This document shows, piece by piece, positions 11,913 through 24,130 of a stretch of DNA of 64,000 bases; position 1 is the first letter of the stretch; each line of letters starts with the position of its first letter. A program made the position numbers and the translations under genes. The stretch lies in the NCBI GenBank assembly GCA_022393335.1, contig JAJEKB010021880.1, positions 1,216,433-1,280,432 of the forward strand, written 5' to 3'. The DNA is from Macrotrachela quadricornifera. Its lineage: Eukaryota; Rotifera; Eurotatoria; Philodinida; Philodinidae. The notes beneath the pieces were generated by a model. That model was not told the origin of the DNA. It searched no databases and saw nothing but the letters and a program-made list of their open reading frames with translations.

Positions 11913-14382
11913 TCAGGTGGCTATTTCTTCTGTTTTTTGAACTTGTTTCTTTCGCTCAAGAAAATATTGATACCAAATTTGAACTAAATGTCCCAGCATT
12001 AGTACCACCAGTATCAATATAATAAGCCAAGCCTAGAATGAAATATAATATATCATTTTCCACTATTTGAAAACGAAAATGAATTCAAATTACGTACTCG
12101 CCATGACATAGAAACATCATCTGTTAATTTAACAAGTGCGTATTGGAAGAACGTAACTGCGCCCACGATTGTCCACATCAAACCACTTAATGTTCCAACG
12201 TATGAAGATGGAAAACTAATAGAATATATGATCATAACTGTACTTAATAAAATGTAAGAGAAATGATATGAAATGCTCACAATGTTGCTACAATCGCTTG
12301 ACAACCGGCTGTAATCGTTGAGCGTGCTATACAATTGAGGACTAAAGCAGGAATAATAACAGCTGATATCGTGAACATACAAATGATGCAAGAAACGATA
12401 TTTATCAGCCAGGACCATGTTTGTACTATCGATATATTCAATAACTTCCGTTTTCGATCTAAATATCAAGTAAATCAACTAATAATATTCATCAATATTT
12501 TATTCTTTTACTTTGATCTGCCCGAAACCCAAGTAGAAATCCACTAATAGGACAAATGCCAATTGCTGCAATTGATGATAAATTGAATGCAAATGTATAT
12601 GAATTTGCTACAATGATTAATATTTTATTAAAATTTTAAGTATTTTTCATGATGGAGAATTAGAGCTTAGTTCAAGTTTTGGTCAGGAAAATTCACTATA
12701 GAGTTTAGTACAGGTATAAATTTTAGTATCTAATCCTTAACAAAATCTTCTATTCATATATTATTCGTCCACACATCTTCGATATCTGTATTCTATCCGC
12801 ATCTGCAACATTCATAATGGAGTTCCTCTCGTACCAATAGTTTGCAGTGTAAATGCATCATTCTCTATTTTTATATTTGAAGAAAAGGAAATAATGACAT
12901 TAAAACAATCAATAAAAAATGTATCAAATATGACAATCTTCAGTAGCTCTCTTTAAGTATTTCCTATCTAATCTCTAATGCATTGTATGGATATCATTTT
13001 TCATATATGTGTTCTGTTCATATTAGCATCTTTCGTATTCGCACACGTGTCATGAACACCTGTATGTCATTTATCTCCTATCCATATCTATATATGGGTG
13101 TAAGTATCCAACTTCTGAATTGCAATATTCTGCCGCAACATATATAATTTACTTCAACGTAACTTACTTAATGATGTGTCTTTGCTTGTTATATAATAAA
13201 CCCATGGATACCATGTAACAGGTAGAAAAGTACTCGATAGCAAAAGAATACTTAGAAATAGCACCACTACTATGTATAGAGGACTCAATATGTATTTCCA
13301 AATGCCTATTTTATGTCGAATATTTTGATACCATTTTCTGTTCACTTCAGTTGAATTTGGTGTTTCTAGAAAAACAAAACAAACCTGTTCAAGGCAATTG
13401 TTATTTTTATGTATACCATCAACTGTTTCTGAAGGTACTTCTGGAGTCGGTAGAAATTTGTACGGTAAATTTAATATAGGAAACGTCCAATCGAGATAAA
13501 GAAATGATGTGACGAACATTATAGATCCAAATGACATCCAGATATAACACAAATTCGGGAGGGTTGCGAGTTGATTATCGATTAATACCTTGAAATCACT
13601 TCCATTTACTCAACAAACATTTTTAGGAAAGATAAGACTCACTTGAAAGATAGAATACCACATCGCACTTGAAGTACCTGCGCCAGTAAGTAGGGTTGAT
13701 ACAAGTGCTCGTGTTTTTGAAAAATAATTACACGATATATATGATGTTAATAGTATCATAATACCAGCTAATGATGTCAATACCGTATGAAAATATAGAA
13801 GATAATCTTGACCTAAAAATAGAGGAAGAATGATTCAACAATAATACATTCAGTCATATACCAGGTTTTGCTAATGCTAAAGTTAACCATCCAATTATGT
13901 GAAATACCCTTGGAAGAAAAACAAACAAAAAAGAGTCCAAATGAAATTAAAAAATAAAGAATAACAAAATAATTACGCTCCAATCAACTTAACAAAACGA
14001 CATCCAAATTTATCTATCAGAATACCAATCAATATTGATGGTATATCATAGAAGACAATTCCTAAAGTCAATGCATTCTAAAAATTAAATGAAATGTCGA
14101 TTTTTTTTTATATAGATAAGAAAAAATTTATCGTATTACTTGATAGTGTCTGGTTTGACCATCACAACTGCTGTTTGTTTGTCCGGACGAATTAGTCATT
14201 GTCGTTAATGTGCATTCTGAGTCATATATACCATACTTAGGAAATACACGAAAAAGAGCTGAAAGTCCAAAAACTGTGCCGCCGGCAAGATTCAATTCGA
14301 TGAATAACCAAATAACACCAAACCATTGTCGACACAAATGCTTGTAATTTGAAGTAGTAGTCATTTGAACAATCTTATACAA
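11913..14382 (-). CDS. SLC43-like major facilitator transporter, nine exons
   Basis: Multi-pass plasma-membrane carrier. SLC43 members move large neutral amino acids or nucleobases; the substrate here is not inferable. Exons in coding order: 14382-14140, 14077-13977, 13908-13862, 13812-13643, 13588-13168, 12607-12512, 12458-12281, 12215-12098, 12032-11913. They total 1494 nt (497 aa plus stop); all junctions are GT/AG and in phase, and the length fits the family. SLC43-type cues are WFGVIWLFIELNLAGGTVFG in helix 1, LTLGIVFYDIPSILIGILID followed by KFGCR (the MFS loop 2-3 motif), LTGAGTSSAMWYSIFQ, and FPSSYVGTLSGLMWTIVGA near helix 11. An Asn-Ser-Ser-rich extracellular segment (NSSGQTNSSC) follows helix 1. 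The fifth exon holds the long cytosolic loop. The tail is short and basic (RKKQVQKTEE). Most introns are 45-83 nt; the fifth is 560 nt. Membership of MFS is secure, SLC43 affiliation probable. Confidence 0.88.
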
Positions 14383-15348
14383 AACAAAAAAACGAAAGTA
14401 TCATCAATATATCGATCAATAATGATTGAATGACATTATATTCAACAGAAGTTTATTGAATAATTAGAAAAAAGTTTCTTCCTTTCTTTACTATTCCACT
14501 TTTAAAATTGTTGACATACAAAAAATATTATAAAGTGAATTCAGAATTTACTATTTTTTTTCTATCAAAAAATATATACAGAAAAATTTTCATCCACTCT
14601 TGCTCGTAAGAAAAAAAAATGTTCTCAAGTGTTACAGACTCAAGAAAAGCATGCAAAATAATGATAATTTTTCATCAGGAATATTTTGAGTTCACTCTCT
14701 TTCATTTACACACTTTATATAATGACCTGAAGACAACATCTATAAATATTTCGTACCCTCAAGATAGATGTTTTAAATGCTACTTAAGAATTTCCTAATG
14801 TTGTGCACTGCTCTACGATGAGTTGTGGAATACAGTGCGGTGCCAATCGAGAAAATCTAGAAAGAAAACGAAGATAATTATTTTATCAGGAATATGTTGA
14901 AAGTGTAGAGTCTGTTAAAAAAATCGTTCTGATATTTACTATTAGTCATAGAAAACTGACACTTTTCGCGCCTACAGCTGAGTTCAATTTGAATTCATTT
15001 TTTTGAAATTTGAGCTTGACTCAAATTTAATCTTATTAAACTTAAACTGTACAGGTTTGATGCAGGTCTATTTAGAATTCTAAGAGAGCAGTATAATCCT
15101 AATATTTCCTAGCTAAAGAACACTTTCTAACATATTGATTCGTTGAAAAACAAAATCAATAATGAATTTTATAGTCTTTAATGAGTGTTAAATGAACTTC
15201 GTATTTAAATTGTGAAGACAGACCTCACATTAGTATAGAAGGTTCAGACACAACGTGAAGGATACGCTCAAACTAGTCTATTAAGTAAATGTGTAATGAA
15301 GTGATATGTAAAGCCTCTAAAAAATCTAAACATAGTGTGCTTCACTTA
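14383..15348. other. Upstream flank of the transporter gene, no gene seen
   Basis: AT-rich region that should hold the promoter of the minus-strand transporter. No coding frame or defined repeat seen before the foldback element at 15349. Confidence 0.45.
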
Positions 15349-15946
15349 CGAGAGAAGTACTCAAAGTGGTTAACCGCTTTTGAATTCAAACTCTGTGCAT
15401 AATGTGGATCCCAGTGAGATATGAAAAATCCCAAAAGGATAAGGGCCCATAGGCTTTCTTTCCAGAGTTATAGTCATTTTACTGGAGTTTTAGCCTATAG
15501 TATGGTATACATCAACAAATCGAATAATGACATTTTGAGCTGGAATTTTGCCTACAGATAGGCCTACTTGTAACTAGAATGTTCTGAAAGTTTCAGCTCA
15601 AAAGAATATTTCCTTCGCGAGATATTGTATTTTCAAAAAACATGTGATTCTCGCATTTTCCTTAAAATATGAATGATTATTGAAAATTCAATATCTCGTG
15701 AAGGAAACATTCTTTCGAGTTGAAATTTTCAAGGCATTCTAGTTACAAGTAAGCCTATCTGTAGGCCAAATATCAATTCAAAACACCGTCATTTGATTTG
15801 TTGTTGTATACCGTACTATAGGCTAAAACTCTGGAAGAAAAGTCTATAGGCTCTTATCCTTTTGGGGTTTTCATACCTCACTGGGGTCTACATTATACAC
15901 AGAGTTTGAACTCAAAAGCGGTTAATCACTTTGGGTACTTCCCTCG
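15349..15946. mobile_element. Foldback (long-TIR) element, about 598 bp
   Basis: The whole element is one imperfect palindrome. The left arm starts CGAGAGAAGTACTCAAAGTG and the right arm ends as its complement (CGAGGGAAGTACCCAAAGTG read on the other strand). TTA is present immediately outside both ends and could be a 3-bp target duplication. The centre lies near 15640. No protein coding. Diverged partial copies with the same internal blocks (for example TTATAGTCAT, GTTTTAGCCT and TTTGAACTCAAAAGC) occur near 31226, 43208 and 52180, so this is a dispersed family. Confidence 0.82.
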
Positions 15947-15949
15947 TTA

Positions 15950-18923
15950 GTTTGTCATGCTGAACACCACTCTAGCGTTAGATTAGTGTCTTTAATGTAT
16001 ATTTGAAATCGCTAAAAATTGAGTTATGTAGAAACAAAATACAAAAAAAAATTAGGAGTTTTTGATCAATGTTAAAAATAGTATTTGAACTTTTATAATC
16101 ACATTAAACTTTCAGAAAAAAACTATCCATAGTTCCGTAGAGCGAGATATGCTCTATTGATTACTCTATAACTAACAAAAAGCTCAACTTGAAGTCATAA
16201 TATTTCAGATTAAAGTATAGGAAAAGATGGGCTATTTTCTATGTATATGAATTGAAATTCTAACATTCATCATGTTTTTCCGATGTCTAAAAATCCTTGA
16301 GTTTGTCATCATGCCTCCCTGAATCTCTATGAAATAGTTCAAGAATTGATAAAGATTTTTGGACTACTACGAATCTCTTGTAATGATATTACACGAAATT
16401 TCAAAGTTTATTGATCTATTGTAAGATTCTTACAACAGTACTAATCCTATATTTTTCAAATGGTATTGACCAATTACTAATCCTTAGGGATGACCTACTT
16501 ACTCTTATTTAGCTTTCTTTACTTTTTGTATTAACTAATTCTTGAAATAGTATGGTGTAGTAGATCAAATATTTTGTTACCAAATTGTAGAACTTGATTT
16601 GAGCTATAACTTTGCTTTCAAGTTCATTGCTTCATATTGTTCCAAAACAGAGTTCTGAAACTTAGAAATAGTATTTACTATTATTTACTAAAAAGTCAAT
16701 GATAGATACAGAAACACATATTTTCTATGCTCGATAACTTTGTTCAGGAGCTATATAGAGTAATGAACTTAGAAGTAATATTATAGCTGAAGTCAAAGTC
16801 TACAACTTGCCATCAAAACATTCGATCAAATATGCCACACTATTATGAAAACTATTCAACAAAAAAAAAATAAATATGGCCACCACTGCCATGATCCTTG
16901 AGAATTCATCACAACACTGTTTTTTTGTATTTTAAAGTATTTGTATAAAACAAATTTTTTTAATTAACTTGAAAAGGTTGCTCCTTAGTAAACAGTTTCC
17001 TGAGCAACAACATAACTACTATATGATAAAATCATGTTTTTTTTTCTTTATTTTGTCTTTAATTTTTTGTTCTTTTTCTTTCTCTTTGAAATTTTCTTTT
17101 TTTTTTCTTTTATGATTCGTAGCAATATACCTGGTTGTCTTTTTATTTTCTCTTTTGAGCTGCAAATGTGAGTTAGTATTCGTCTTAACAGCATAAGGCT
17201 CACACCGCTTGATCCTATGTGTGCAAAATGGCCTTTACGAACATCACAAACAATTATAAAAACAGCATTTGCACAGGCGTGTTTTGTTGTGTCCAAAATT
17301 TTGATGACAGAATCGACAAAACTCTTTTTGCACTTGATGTAATCTTATTATTTCTTTCACAGTTTAAAATGTAACAATTTTTTATGAAATAAAAAATTCA
17401 AATTTCTCTTACCTATTCTCGAGAAAAAATATTTTTCTATCGAGTTTACAGTCATATTTTTTTATTACACAGTAATACTTTACGCGCATATAACCATGTA
17501 GCATAAGACGAGGCTGAGCATGTGAGTCAGTCATATCTGGAAGGTTTGACCTTAATAAATGATTTTAACAAATGATTTCATATAAGTTGAATAATTCAAA
17601 GAAGAATCAAATCAATAGAATACAAGATATTGCAAATAACTACACGATAGTTTCGATACTTGATTGATTTTAATCAGTTTTTTTTTAAATAAAAACAAGA
17701 ACGGCTATGATATAATAATATAACCTATTATACAAAAGTATCCACACAAATGTCGAGACCTGAGAATTTCAATAGATAATACAGGGTGAACCAAAAGTCT
17801 TGAGCCCTCTCAGAAAAATTGTTCGTTTTCCCTCATAGCACATTCAACAGTGGTCAAACTTAGGTATCTTATCCCTTGTAACTAGATGAATGCTATCTGA
17901 AACTCTCACATTTCTATCCCTTATTACAAGAGAGATATATAGGCTAATGTTCTAAAAATCTTATTTTCCCCATGTCCTAAAAACAATAGTTGGCACTAGA
18001 TATATGTAAATGGACCACTTTTGCATTTCATATTTCCACGACTTAATACATTTTATTAAGAAAACAAAATATACTACAAGATGCAACGTGAAAAGCTCTA
18101 CAATCTATCCAACAAAGCGTATTTTAATTATGTAACTTTTGTTTTCAAAAAAAATACAAAACTTTACTCGATCGATTTTTACAATGGCAAAAATGGATCC
18201 TACAGAGTTTGCTTTTTTTTTCGAAAACAAAAACGATGTGTCATATTTCGTCTACTTCACTTAATTGTCGATTAGTTCCAAGGCATATCAAAGAGAATTG
18301 AACGATTGAATTTTGATCTACAGTGTTGTCCTTGAAAAGTTCGTATGGTTGTTATTTTATAAGAAAATTTCCAACCCATTGGAATCTTTTAATTTTGAGT
18401 TATGGTACATTTTAAATTGTTAATTATTTGTATGTATTGGGAATCTTGAAGATTTGTTCATTCTGCGATATCTTCGAAGCAAACTATTTATTTTGAACGA
18501 AATTTGTGACATACATCAAAGAAAGAGTTCTTTTATGATTACGACACAAATAAAGAGATATAATAAATGGTGATTTGAGCCTTTCAAATGATTATTATTC
18601 ATCTAGATTCTGATAGAGCTTGAAAATGTGGATCTAAATAACAGTTTCTAGATCACGTTGAAACTTGTCTTTATATGAAAAGAATGAAAAACTCGAAATT
18701 GATTTTAAAGAAAATCATCACGTTAGATTTGTAACTCATATCGATCTTGTCATATTCAATTAGTTATTTGTTTGAACTATTGTGAGATGACGAATAGCTG
18801 TAACGTTCTTCATCCTTTTAGCATTCATTTTATTGAATAAAGATTTTAATACACGAGACAAAACGAAATATTATGACAAAAATAGTAGGAATATCTCTAT
18901 ATTGTTTCAAGAATGTTCATTTC
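15950..18923. other. Intergenic with pyrimidine tract, no gene seen
   Basis: About 3 kb without a supported gene. A strongly T/C-biased tract lies at about 17037-17113. Possible mariner/Tc1-type termini occur at 17780 and 18320 (separate entry). Confidence 0.45.
17780..17806 (+). repeat. Possible mariner-type terminal repeat remnant
   Basis: TA followed by CAGGGTGAACCAAAAGTC resembles mariner-type inverted-repeat ends. A second similar motif, TA-CAGTGTTGTCCTTGAAAAG, starts at 18319. Both face the same way and no complementary partner was found, so these may be isolated ends of decayed copies. Confidence 0.35.
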
Positions 18924-19901
18924 TCATCGATGTTGTGTGTTCAGTGTTGCGACTGTATTGATTGCATTCTTGCGATAGAATTTGTTACAAGTGAACATTC
19001 TAATAACTTCATGTCGAAATTCAGTAAATGTAAGAAAATAGAGCGGAAATGACAGGATATGGTAAGTATAAAGAAGGGAATCAAGTAAATGTAAAATAGT
19101 ATAACCTGCTGCTACCATAAAGAATGAAAAGGCAATATTGCTTGGTATGGTCATGATAACAAATAAAATGGTAGTTATAAGCAACGTTAATGATATGGCT
19201 CTATGTTGAATGCGAGAATTTTGAACTGTGCTTGAACTTCGTAATTTAATTAAATGATAGATCACGCCAGTATTGAATATGCACATAAATATGAATGGTG
19301 TAATGTTGTAAAGTCCTATATTGATATAATCCCATAAGGGATAAATCTTAAACGTTAAGGATTCTACGTTAATCGAGCCATCAGCGTTTACATAACAAGC
19401 AAAGATAAAAAACTGAAAATTGAAGAGAAAGAAAAATGTTATAATTGATGCGATTATAATGAGAACATTTCTCTCACGAGACAACCATGTTCGATGAAGG
19501 CGACTCAATGAAACGTATCGATCGATACAAATAGCTACACGAAGCCAGGCTGACACTTGAAAACAAAAATAGTTGAGAAATGAAAAGAACTTGCAGCTTC
19601 CTAGTGTCAGTGATTGCAAATAAAATCCGTGTACAGCAGAAAGATAATGATCGAAATTCCACCCATATAACATCAGAATATCGAATGCGGCTATTGTGCG
19701 CATATAGTGAATAGTTGGCCGTGCTTTTGTGTCTCTGAATGTTGCTCGCCAGAGAACGATAAATGTGAGAAAATTCAATACAGTTCCTGTAACGACAAGA
19801 GCAAACGGATAATAAGCAACGACTGAAGATTCAGGTCCATCAGTGCTTTCTGTTGTATTATTTGACATTGTTCGATGAATTGATTGATTGCTTACTATCA
19901 A
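18924..19901 (-). CDS. Rhodopsin-like (family A) GPCR, intronless
   Basis: 325-aa seven-helix receptor. Helices are predicted near residues 28-50, 64-83, 103-128, 146-169, 190-218, 236-264 and 270-292. The N-terminus has an Asn-glycosylation cluster (NNTT at 14-17). The end of helix 3 carries a canonical IDRYV (126-130). Cys103 and Cys169 could form the helix 3-loop 2 disulfide. Helix 7 lacks the classic NPxxY and reads SFPLYFL, common in peptide-type receptors of protostomes. A Met at residue 12 is an alternative start. I cannot name the ligand; overall it resembles the FMRFamide/neuropeptide-type receptors that are numerous in rotifers. A stand-alone gene with large AT-rich flanks. Confidence 0.85.
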   Translation of the reverse strand: MIVSNQSIHRTMSNNTTESTDGPESSVVAYYPFALVVTGTVLNFLTFIVLWRATFRDTKARPTIHYMRTIAAFDILMLYGWNFDHYLSAVHGFYLQSLTLGSCKFFSFLNYFCFQVSAWLRVAICIDRYVSLSRLHRTWLSRERNVLIIIASIITFFFLFNFQFFIFACYVNADGSINVESLTFKIYPLWDYINIGLYNITPFIFMCIFNTGVIYHLIKLRSSSTVQNSRIQHRAISLTLLITTILFVIMTIPSNIAFSFFMVAAGYTILHLLDSLLYTYHILSFPLYFLTFTEFRHEVIRMFTCNKFYRKNAINTVATLNTQHR

Positions 19902-20626
19902 TTAGAAGAGTTGCAGTTTGTAAACCTTTTTTCTGTTAAAATTAAGATTAAACGATCGAATTCTACAACGAAAAATAGAAATTTTTAGATTTTCTCAGTC
20001 ATAAATAGAGCTATCGCTATTTTTATTACGAAAAAGAACATATATATAGTACATTGAGTTCTATTCGACAATAATCAAATTTATCTCTGTGTACGATTCG
20101 TAAGTTAATATTAGATTCTCACTGACTTTTACATATTATTTCTTTTTTCCTAATAGAAAGAATTATCTAATTGGAAAATATTTACCTATCCAACTCATCA
20201 GAAATCTTCGATTAAGGATTTTGGAAACAAGAAAATCGAACATGAGTTCCATTTATCTCAAAACATCATTAGCAGGTGAAGAACCAATAGAAATCAAATT
20301 TTACAAAACAAAGGTACAAAGGTATTCAGATACAGCGAGTTTAATACTATTGTTTGTATGATTCGAAACACTATTCTCAATCCTAATGGATAAAATCTTA
20401 TAACACAATATGCCGATATACTTCACTGTACTCTGGTTGGTTTCAACCAACTATCCAATCAGAATTGAGCTCTGGAAAAAAACTAATTCAAAATTCCAAA
20501 ATTTGCTTATTTAAACAGAAAGCATCAGCTGTAGCTAATCACATTTATTTTTGGTTTTCTGAGTCAATCAGATATTTTTTTCTCGTTTTTTTGAGAGAAT
20601 GATATTTCCTCTTGACTTTTCTTTAG
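19902..20626. other. Upstream flank of GPCR gene, no gene seen
   Basis: AT-rich, presumably containing the promoter of the minus-strand GPCR. Nothing else is supported. Confidence 0.4.
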
Positions 20627-21336
20627 CTAATCCTTCGTCTGTGTCGTGGGGTCTGCTTGGATCCAATCATGAAATATGGCAAACACTCGATATTCTATTG
20701 TATGCAAGCTACTTATTAATGTACTGGCAAGCTGGGAAGACCCTTCTCAGAAGGACTGGCCTACCTGGCTTGATCTTCAGAGTATGATGATATACAATTT
20801 CTAAAAGGAAGATTACGGATTGCTTTCATAAAAGCATGTTGATATCTTGACGTAGACGTTTTGTGTAGATGAACGATGAAAAACTTTTATTTTTAAGTAT
20901 CTTTGTGTTTTCTTCTTCTCCTTCACTATTATTTTAAAGTGTGTAAAATAATATTATCTTTTTCGTATAATATGAAATTACATTATTGGTTAGAAAAGAA
21001 TCATAAAATGTACACTCTATAATGAAAGTGTGAATGTTTCATTCCGATGATCGACAAACGAACAAATCGAAACAAATCTATTGGTAAAATTCATTAGAAG
21101 ATACAAGATGGCAAGTTCAACAAGATCGAGAATGCCACATATAACACCATCTCTGTCATAGGCTAATTTTCTATATTTAAGAAATTTATGAGCTTTGAAT
21201 AGGACATCAACCATCAATGTTAGACTAGAAATTAGTCAGAAGCGATATCCCGAAACAATAAATTCATAGTGAGTACCATACAAAAAAACTATGCAATGGG
21301 ATTCACTCAGACTCCACGATACAGACGAAGGATTAG
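20627..21336. mobile_element. Candidate TIR element (about 710 bp)
   Basis: CTAATCCTTCGTCTGT at 20627 and its complement ending at 21336 open an inverted repeat of about 30 bp (arms 20627-20657 and 21305-21336). No transposase is encoded and no target duplication is evident, so the superfamily is undetermined. Confidence 0.6.
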
Positions 21337-23099
21337 TTTGCTTTTGAAAAAATAGAAATGTCTCAAAAGAGCTTTTCTCACTTGAAACATATTATGTAGT
21401 ATCGATTTCTTTACAGTATGCAAGACGATTTATTCTCAACGAAGAACTGTATTTTTCACTAATTTTTATTCTAAATTCGTCTTTTCGCGAATTTCTATGT
21501 AAACATTATTTAAAACCTTTTTTCTCTCATCTGAAGATAATTTCTAGAAACGTTATTTAAGTTAAGATGTTTATAGTTTTATCGTTGATGTGAAAAATAA
21601 ATATGGGACAAATTAAAATAAGATGGGTGAAACATGAATTTGGATATAGAAGCATACATACACATTTAACTTACATTTTCGAAATTGGTGAACGTAGCAG
21701 CAAAGAGCACAACGGCGTATATATTTTCTGATGAAACGACTAACTATATATAGGAATGAAAAAGGGGAAGAAATCAACCATGCAAAAATTTAATCATAAT
21801 CTGTGGTTCTTAAGTTATTGATAATAGTATGAAGAAGCTTTAAAGAACAAGTAGCTCTTAATTTTAAAACCTTCAAAAATAGCTCAGCTTGTATTAAAGC
21901 TACAGTAAGAAGCTTACACTGAACCGTTCAATGCGCTTATAAACGTTCGCAAAAATGAAAGACAAAGTAGTTTTTATTTAATCAGGCTTTCTCAATGAAG
22001 AATGACGAATTCTTATTGTTGATTTGCGTATTTCACTATTATTGGCTTTTCTCTTTACACGCTCGGCAATAAATCTATATCGATTTGAAAGAGGATTATT
22101 ATCGTTCGAGAATAGTAATCGGATCACTGTAGATGAAATGATTAAGGATTAGTTTTTCTTTGCAACGTTTCGAGAATGAAAACATAAATTGTGATCATCT
22201 GCATGTACAGAGCTACTAGACATGAGCGGGACCAGCCTTTTCGGTTCCGGTTCCGGAATCAGGACTACTTTGCCCATCTCTATATAGGAATAATGAATTC
22301 TTACATTGTAAATTTAAAAAAATGACTAAATATTAACCTCATGCTTTCCTGTGCAAATCGATTGATTATCATATATTGCACATCATATTTATTCAATAAG
22401 TAATTTATACGAAATCTTAAATTAAAAAATAGTATTTTTGATTTTCAAAAAATAAAATCAAAAGTTAGAAAGCATGGTAAAGAATAAAAAGTACTATCTT
22501 CTTATGAATTAATAAGGTCGTTTGTAGAGTGACTGTTCGACAAAAATGAATCGTAAGTACTCATGTTCAAATCTACTCATCCGCATATATTTGATAGATT
22601 TCATCGACTCGAAATTGAGACATCTACTGGACAAAAATTCTTTTTTTCGATCAAATTTTGATCGATCGGAAGCGACCATTCAAGTAGTTGGAAACTGCTA
22701 GTAAAAACAGCCTATTGCCAAATCCATGACCTATCAAAAAATGGCAATCCGAAGGATCGATTTGAAATTTCGAAACTCAATGGAAGCCAAAATCGACACG
22801 TCGAAATATCTATCCGATGGCCGATTGAGTACATTAATTTTCTTGTTGTAGATTGATTCAAATATTAAACTCTCGAGTAAGTTTAATTCTATCAAATAAA
22901 ATAAATCTATTTATATCCTTATTACAGATTCATTCCAATATTAAAATCACAGGGTAAATTTTATCTTATGAAATGGGCTAAATCTATTTATTTATCTGTT
23001 ATAGTTTAATGCAAATCTGGCAATCATTGATAGATTTGAATTTAAACTAAATTAGCGAATAATCGAATGATTAAAAAAAACGTTTAGTGCGAATCCATG
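21337..23099. other. Intergenic, no gene seen
   Basis: AT-rich, apart from one short GC-richer island at 22217-22282 (separate entry). No coding frame supported. Confidence 0.4.
22217..22282. repeat. Possible decayed hAT remnant
   Basis: TAGACATGAGCGGG at the left faces TAGAGATGGGCAAA on the opposite strand at the right, enclosing a GC-richer core (TTTTCGGTTCCGGTTCCGG). This looks like two hAT-type ends with almost everything between them deleted. No flanking duplication is visible. Confidence 0.35.
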
Positions 23100-24130
23100 T
23101 GAATGTATTAAGTGTAGGGTACCCTGTTACCAGTATGTCACAGAATCTGAATAAGTATTGAGGTACCTAAAGTAGTTCCAGGTACCCTGCTGGAAAACAT
23201 CCAGTAAATAAATACTTTAAGGTACTGATCAAATATTTAGTTAGGTACTCTTCCACATTATTTCCAGATACCTTATCACCAAAATTGGAGTATGTTCATG
23301 ATTGAATCTAACCTTTTACTATTTTCATTTTGTTTTTTCAAATCTCAAAACTTAAGTAGGTCAAAATTTGTAGATCTGATCAAACTTGAATTGGTCGGAT
23401 CTCTATGAGACTATTTGAAGATAGCCCAATCTTAATTGATGATCTCGACTAATAAATAATCAAGAAATAATCTAGAAAAAAAATTCTATGGAAATAAATT
23501 AATTTCTTATGTTTTGTCGAGTTGTGTATATAGAGCCGTATGTGCAAAGCAATACGGTGAACGAACAGTTACTATACAGAATACGACACATCTCGGGTAC
23601 CCTATAAGGATTTTCTCAGTAAAACTACAGATGTGGGAGTTAGAATGCTTGCTACCAACTCACTCTTCTTTATTCCTAAAAACAGACACTATATATACCA
23701 ATGAAATGGGGACAAAACATACTACAACATATCAGGGAAAATCCGAAGAAAATAACAAGGACAAAAAGATAATGATCAGAAAAGCGATGGAATAAATCCG
23801 CACTGGTAAAAAAAAAATGGAAAAAGAAGAAGAAGAAGAAAAAGAAAAGAATGATAGAAAGAATTCATGATCATAGAGAAGAGAGAGAGAGAGAAAATAG
23901 AAGTTTATGAACGGTTCGATTCATTTATATATGATGATAGGCCGAAGAAAAGATGAAAAAAAGAATGTCTTATATCCTAACAGCGGGTACCTATATAAAC
24001 TCCTTGTTCAGGGAAAACATACTCTAATGAGTACCCAATGCAGTATAATTACTGAGAATTTTCGAAGTATCCATATTGAGTACTCTGATGGAACTTTCTC
24101 AGTACATGGGTACCCTAAACTCAGTACTCT
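23100..24130. repeat. Region with recurrent GGTACC-centred motif
   Basis: The palindromic core GGTACC recurs as (G)GGTACC(CT) near 23116, 23183, 23595, 23986 and 24107, with related GGTACT/GAGTAC motifs between. The spacing is irregular. It could be a decayed repeat array or an element with GGGTACCCT-type ends. The short plus-strand open frames here do not resemble known proteins. Confidence 0.35.
23808..23902 (+). repeat. Polypurine low-complexity tract
   Basis: Almost uninterrupted A/G on the plus strand, including (GAA)n and (GA)n runs. Simple-sequence DNA. Confidence 0.8.

Noticed and set aside
13380..13400. Possible tiny intron inside exon 5 of the transporter (GT...TTTTTCTAG, 19 nt)
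   Set aside because: Too short to splice, and the frame reads through it without a stop.
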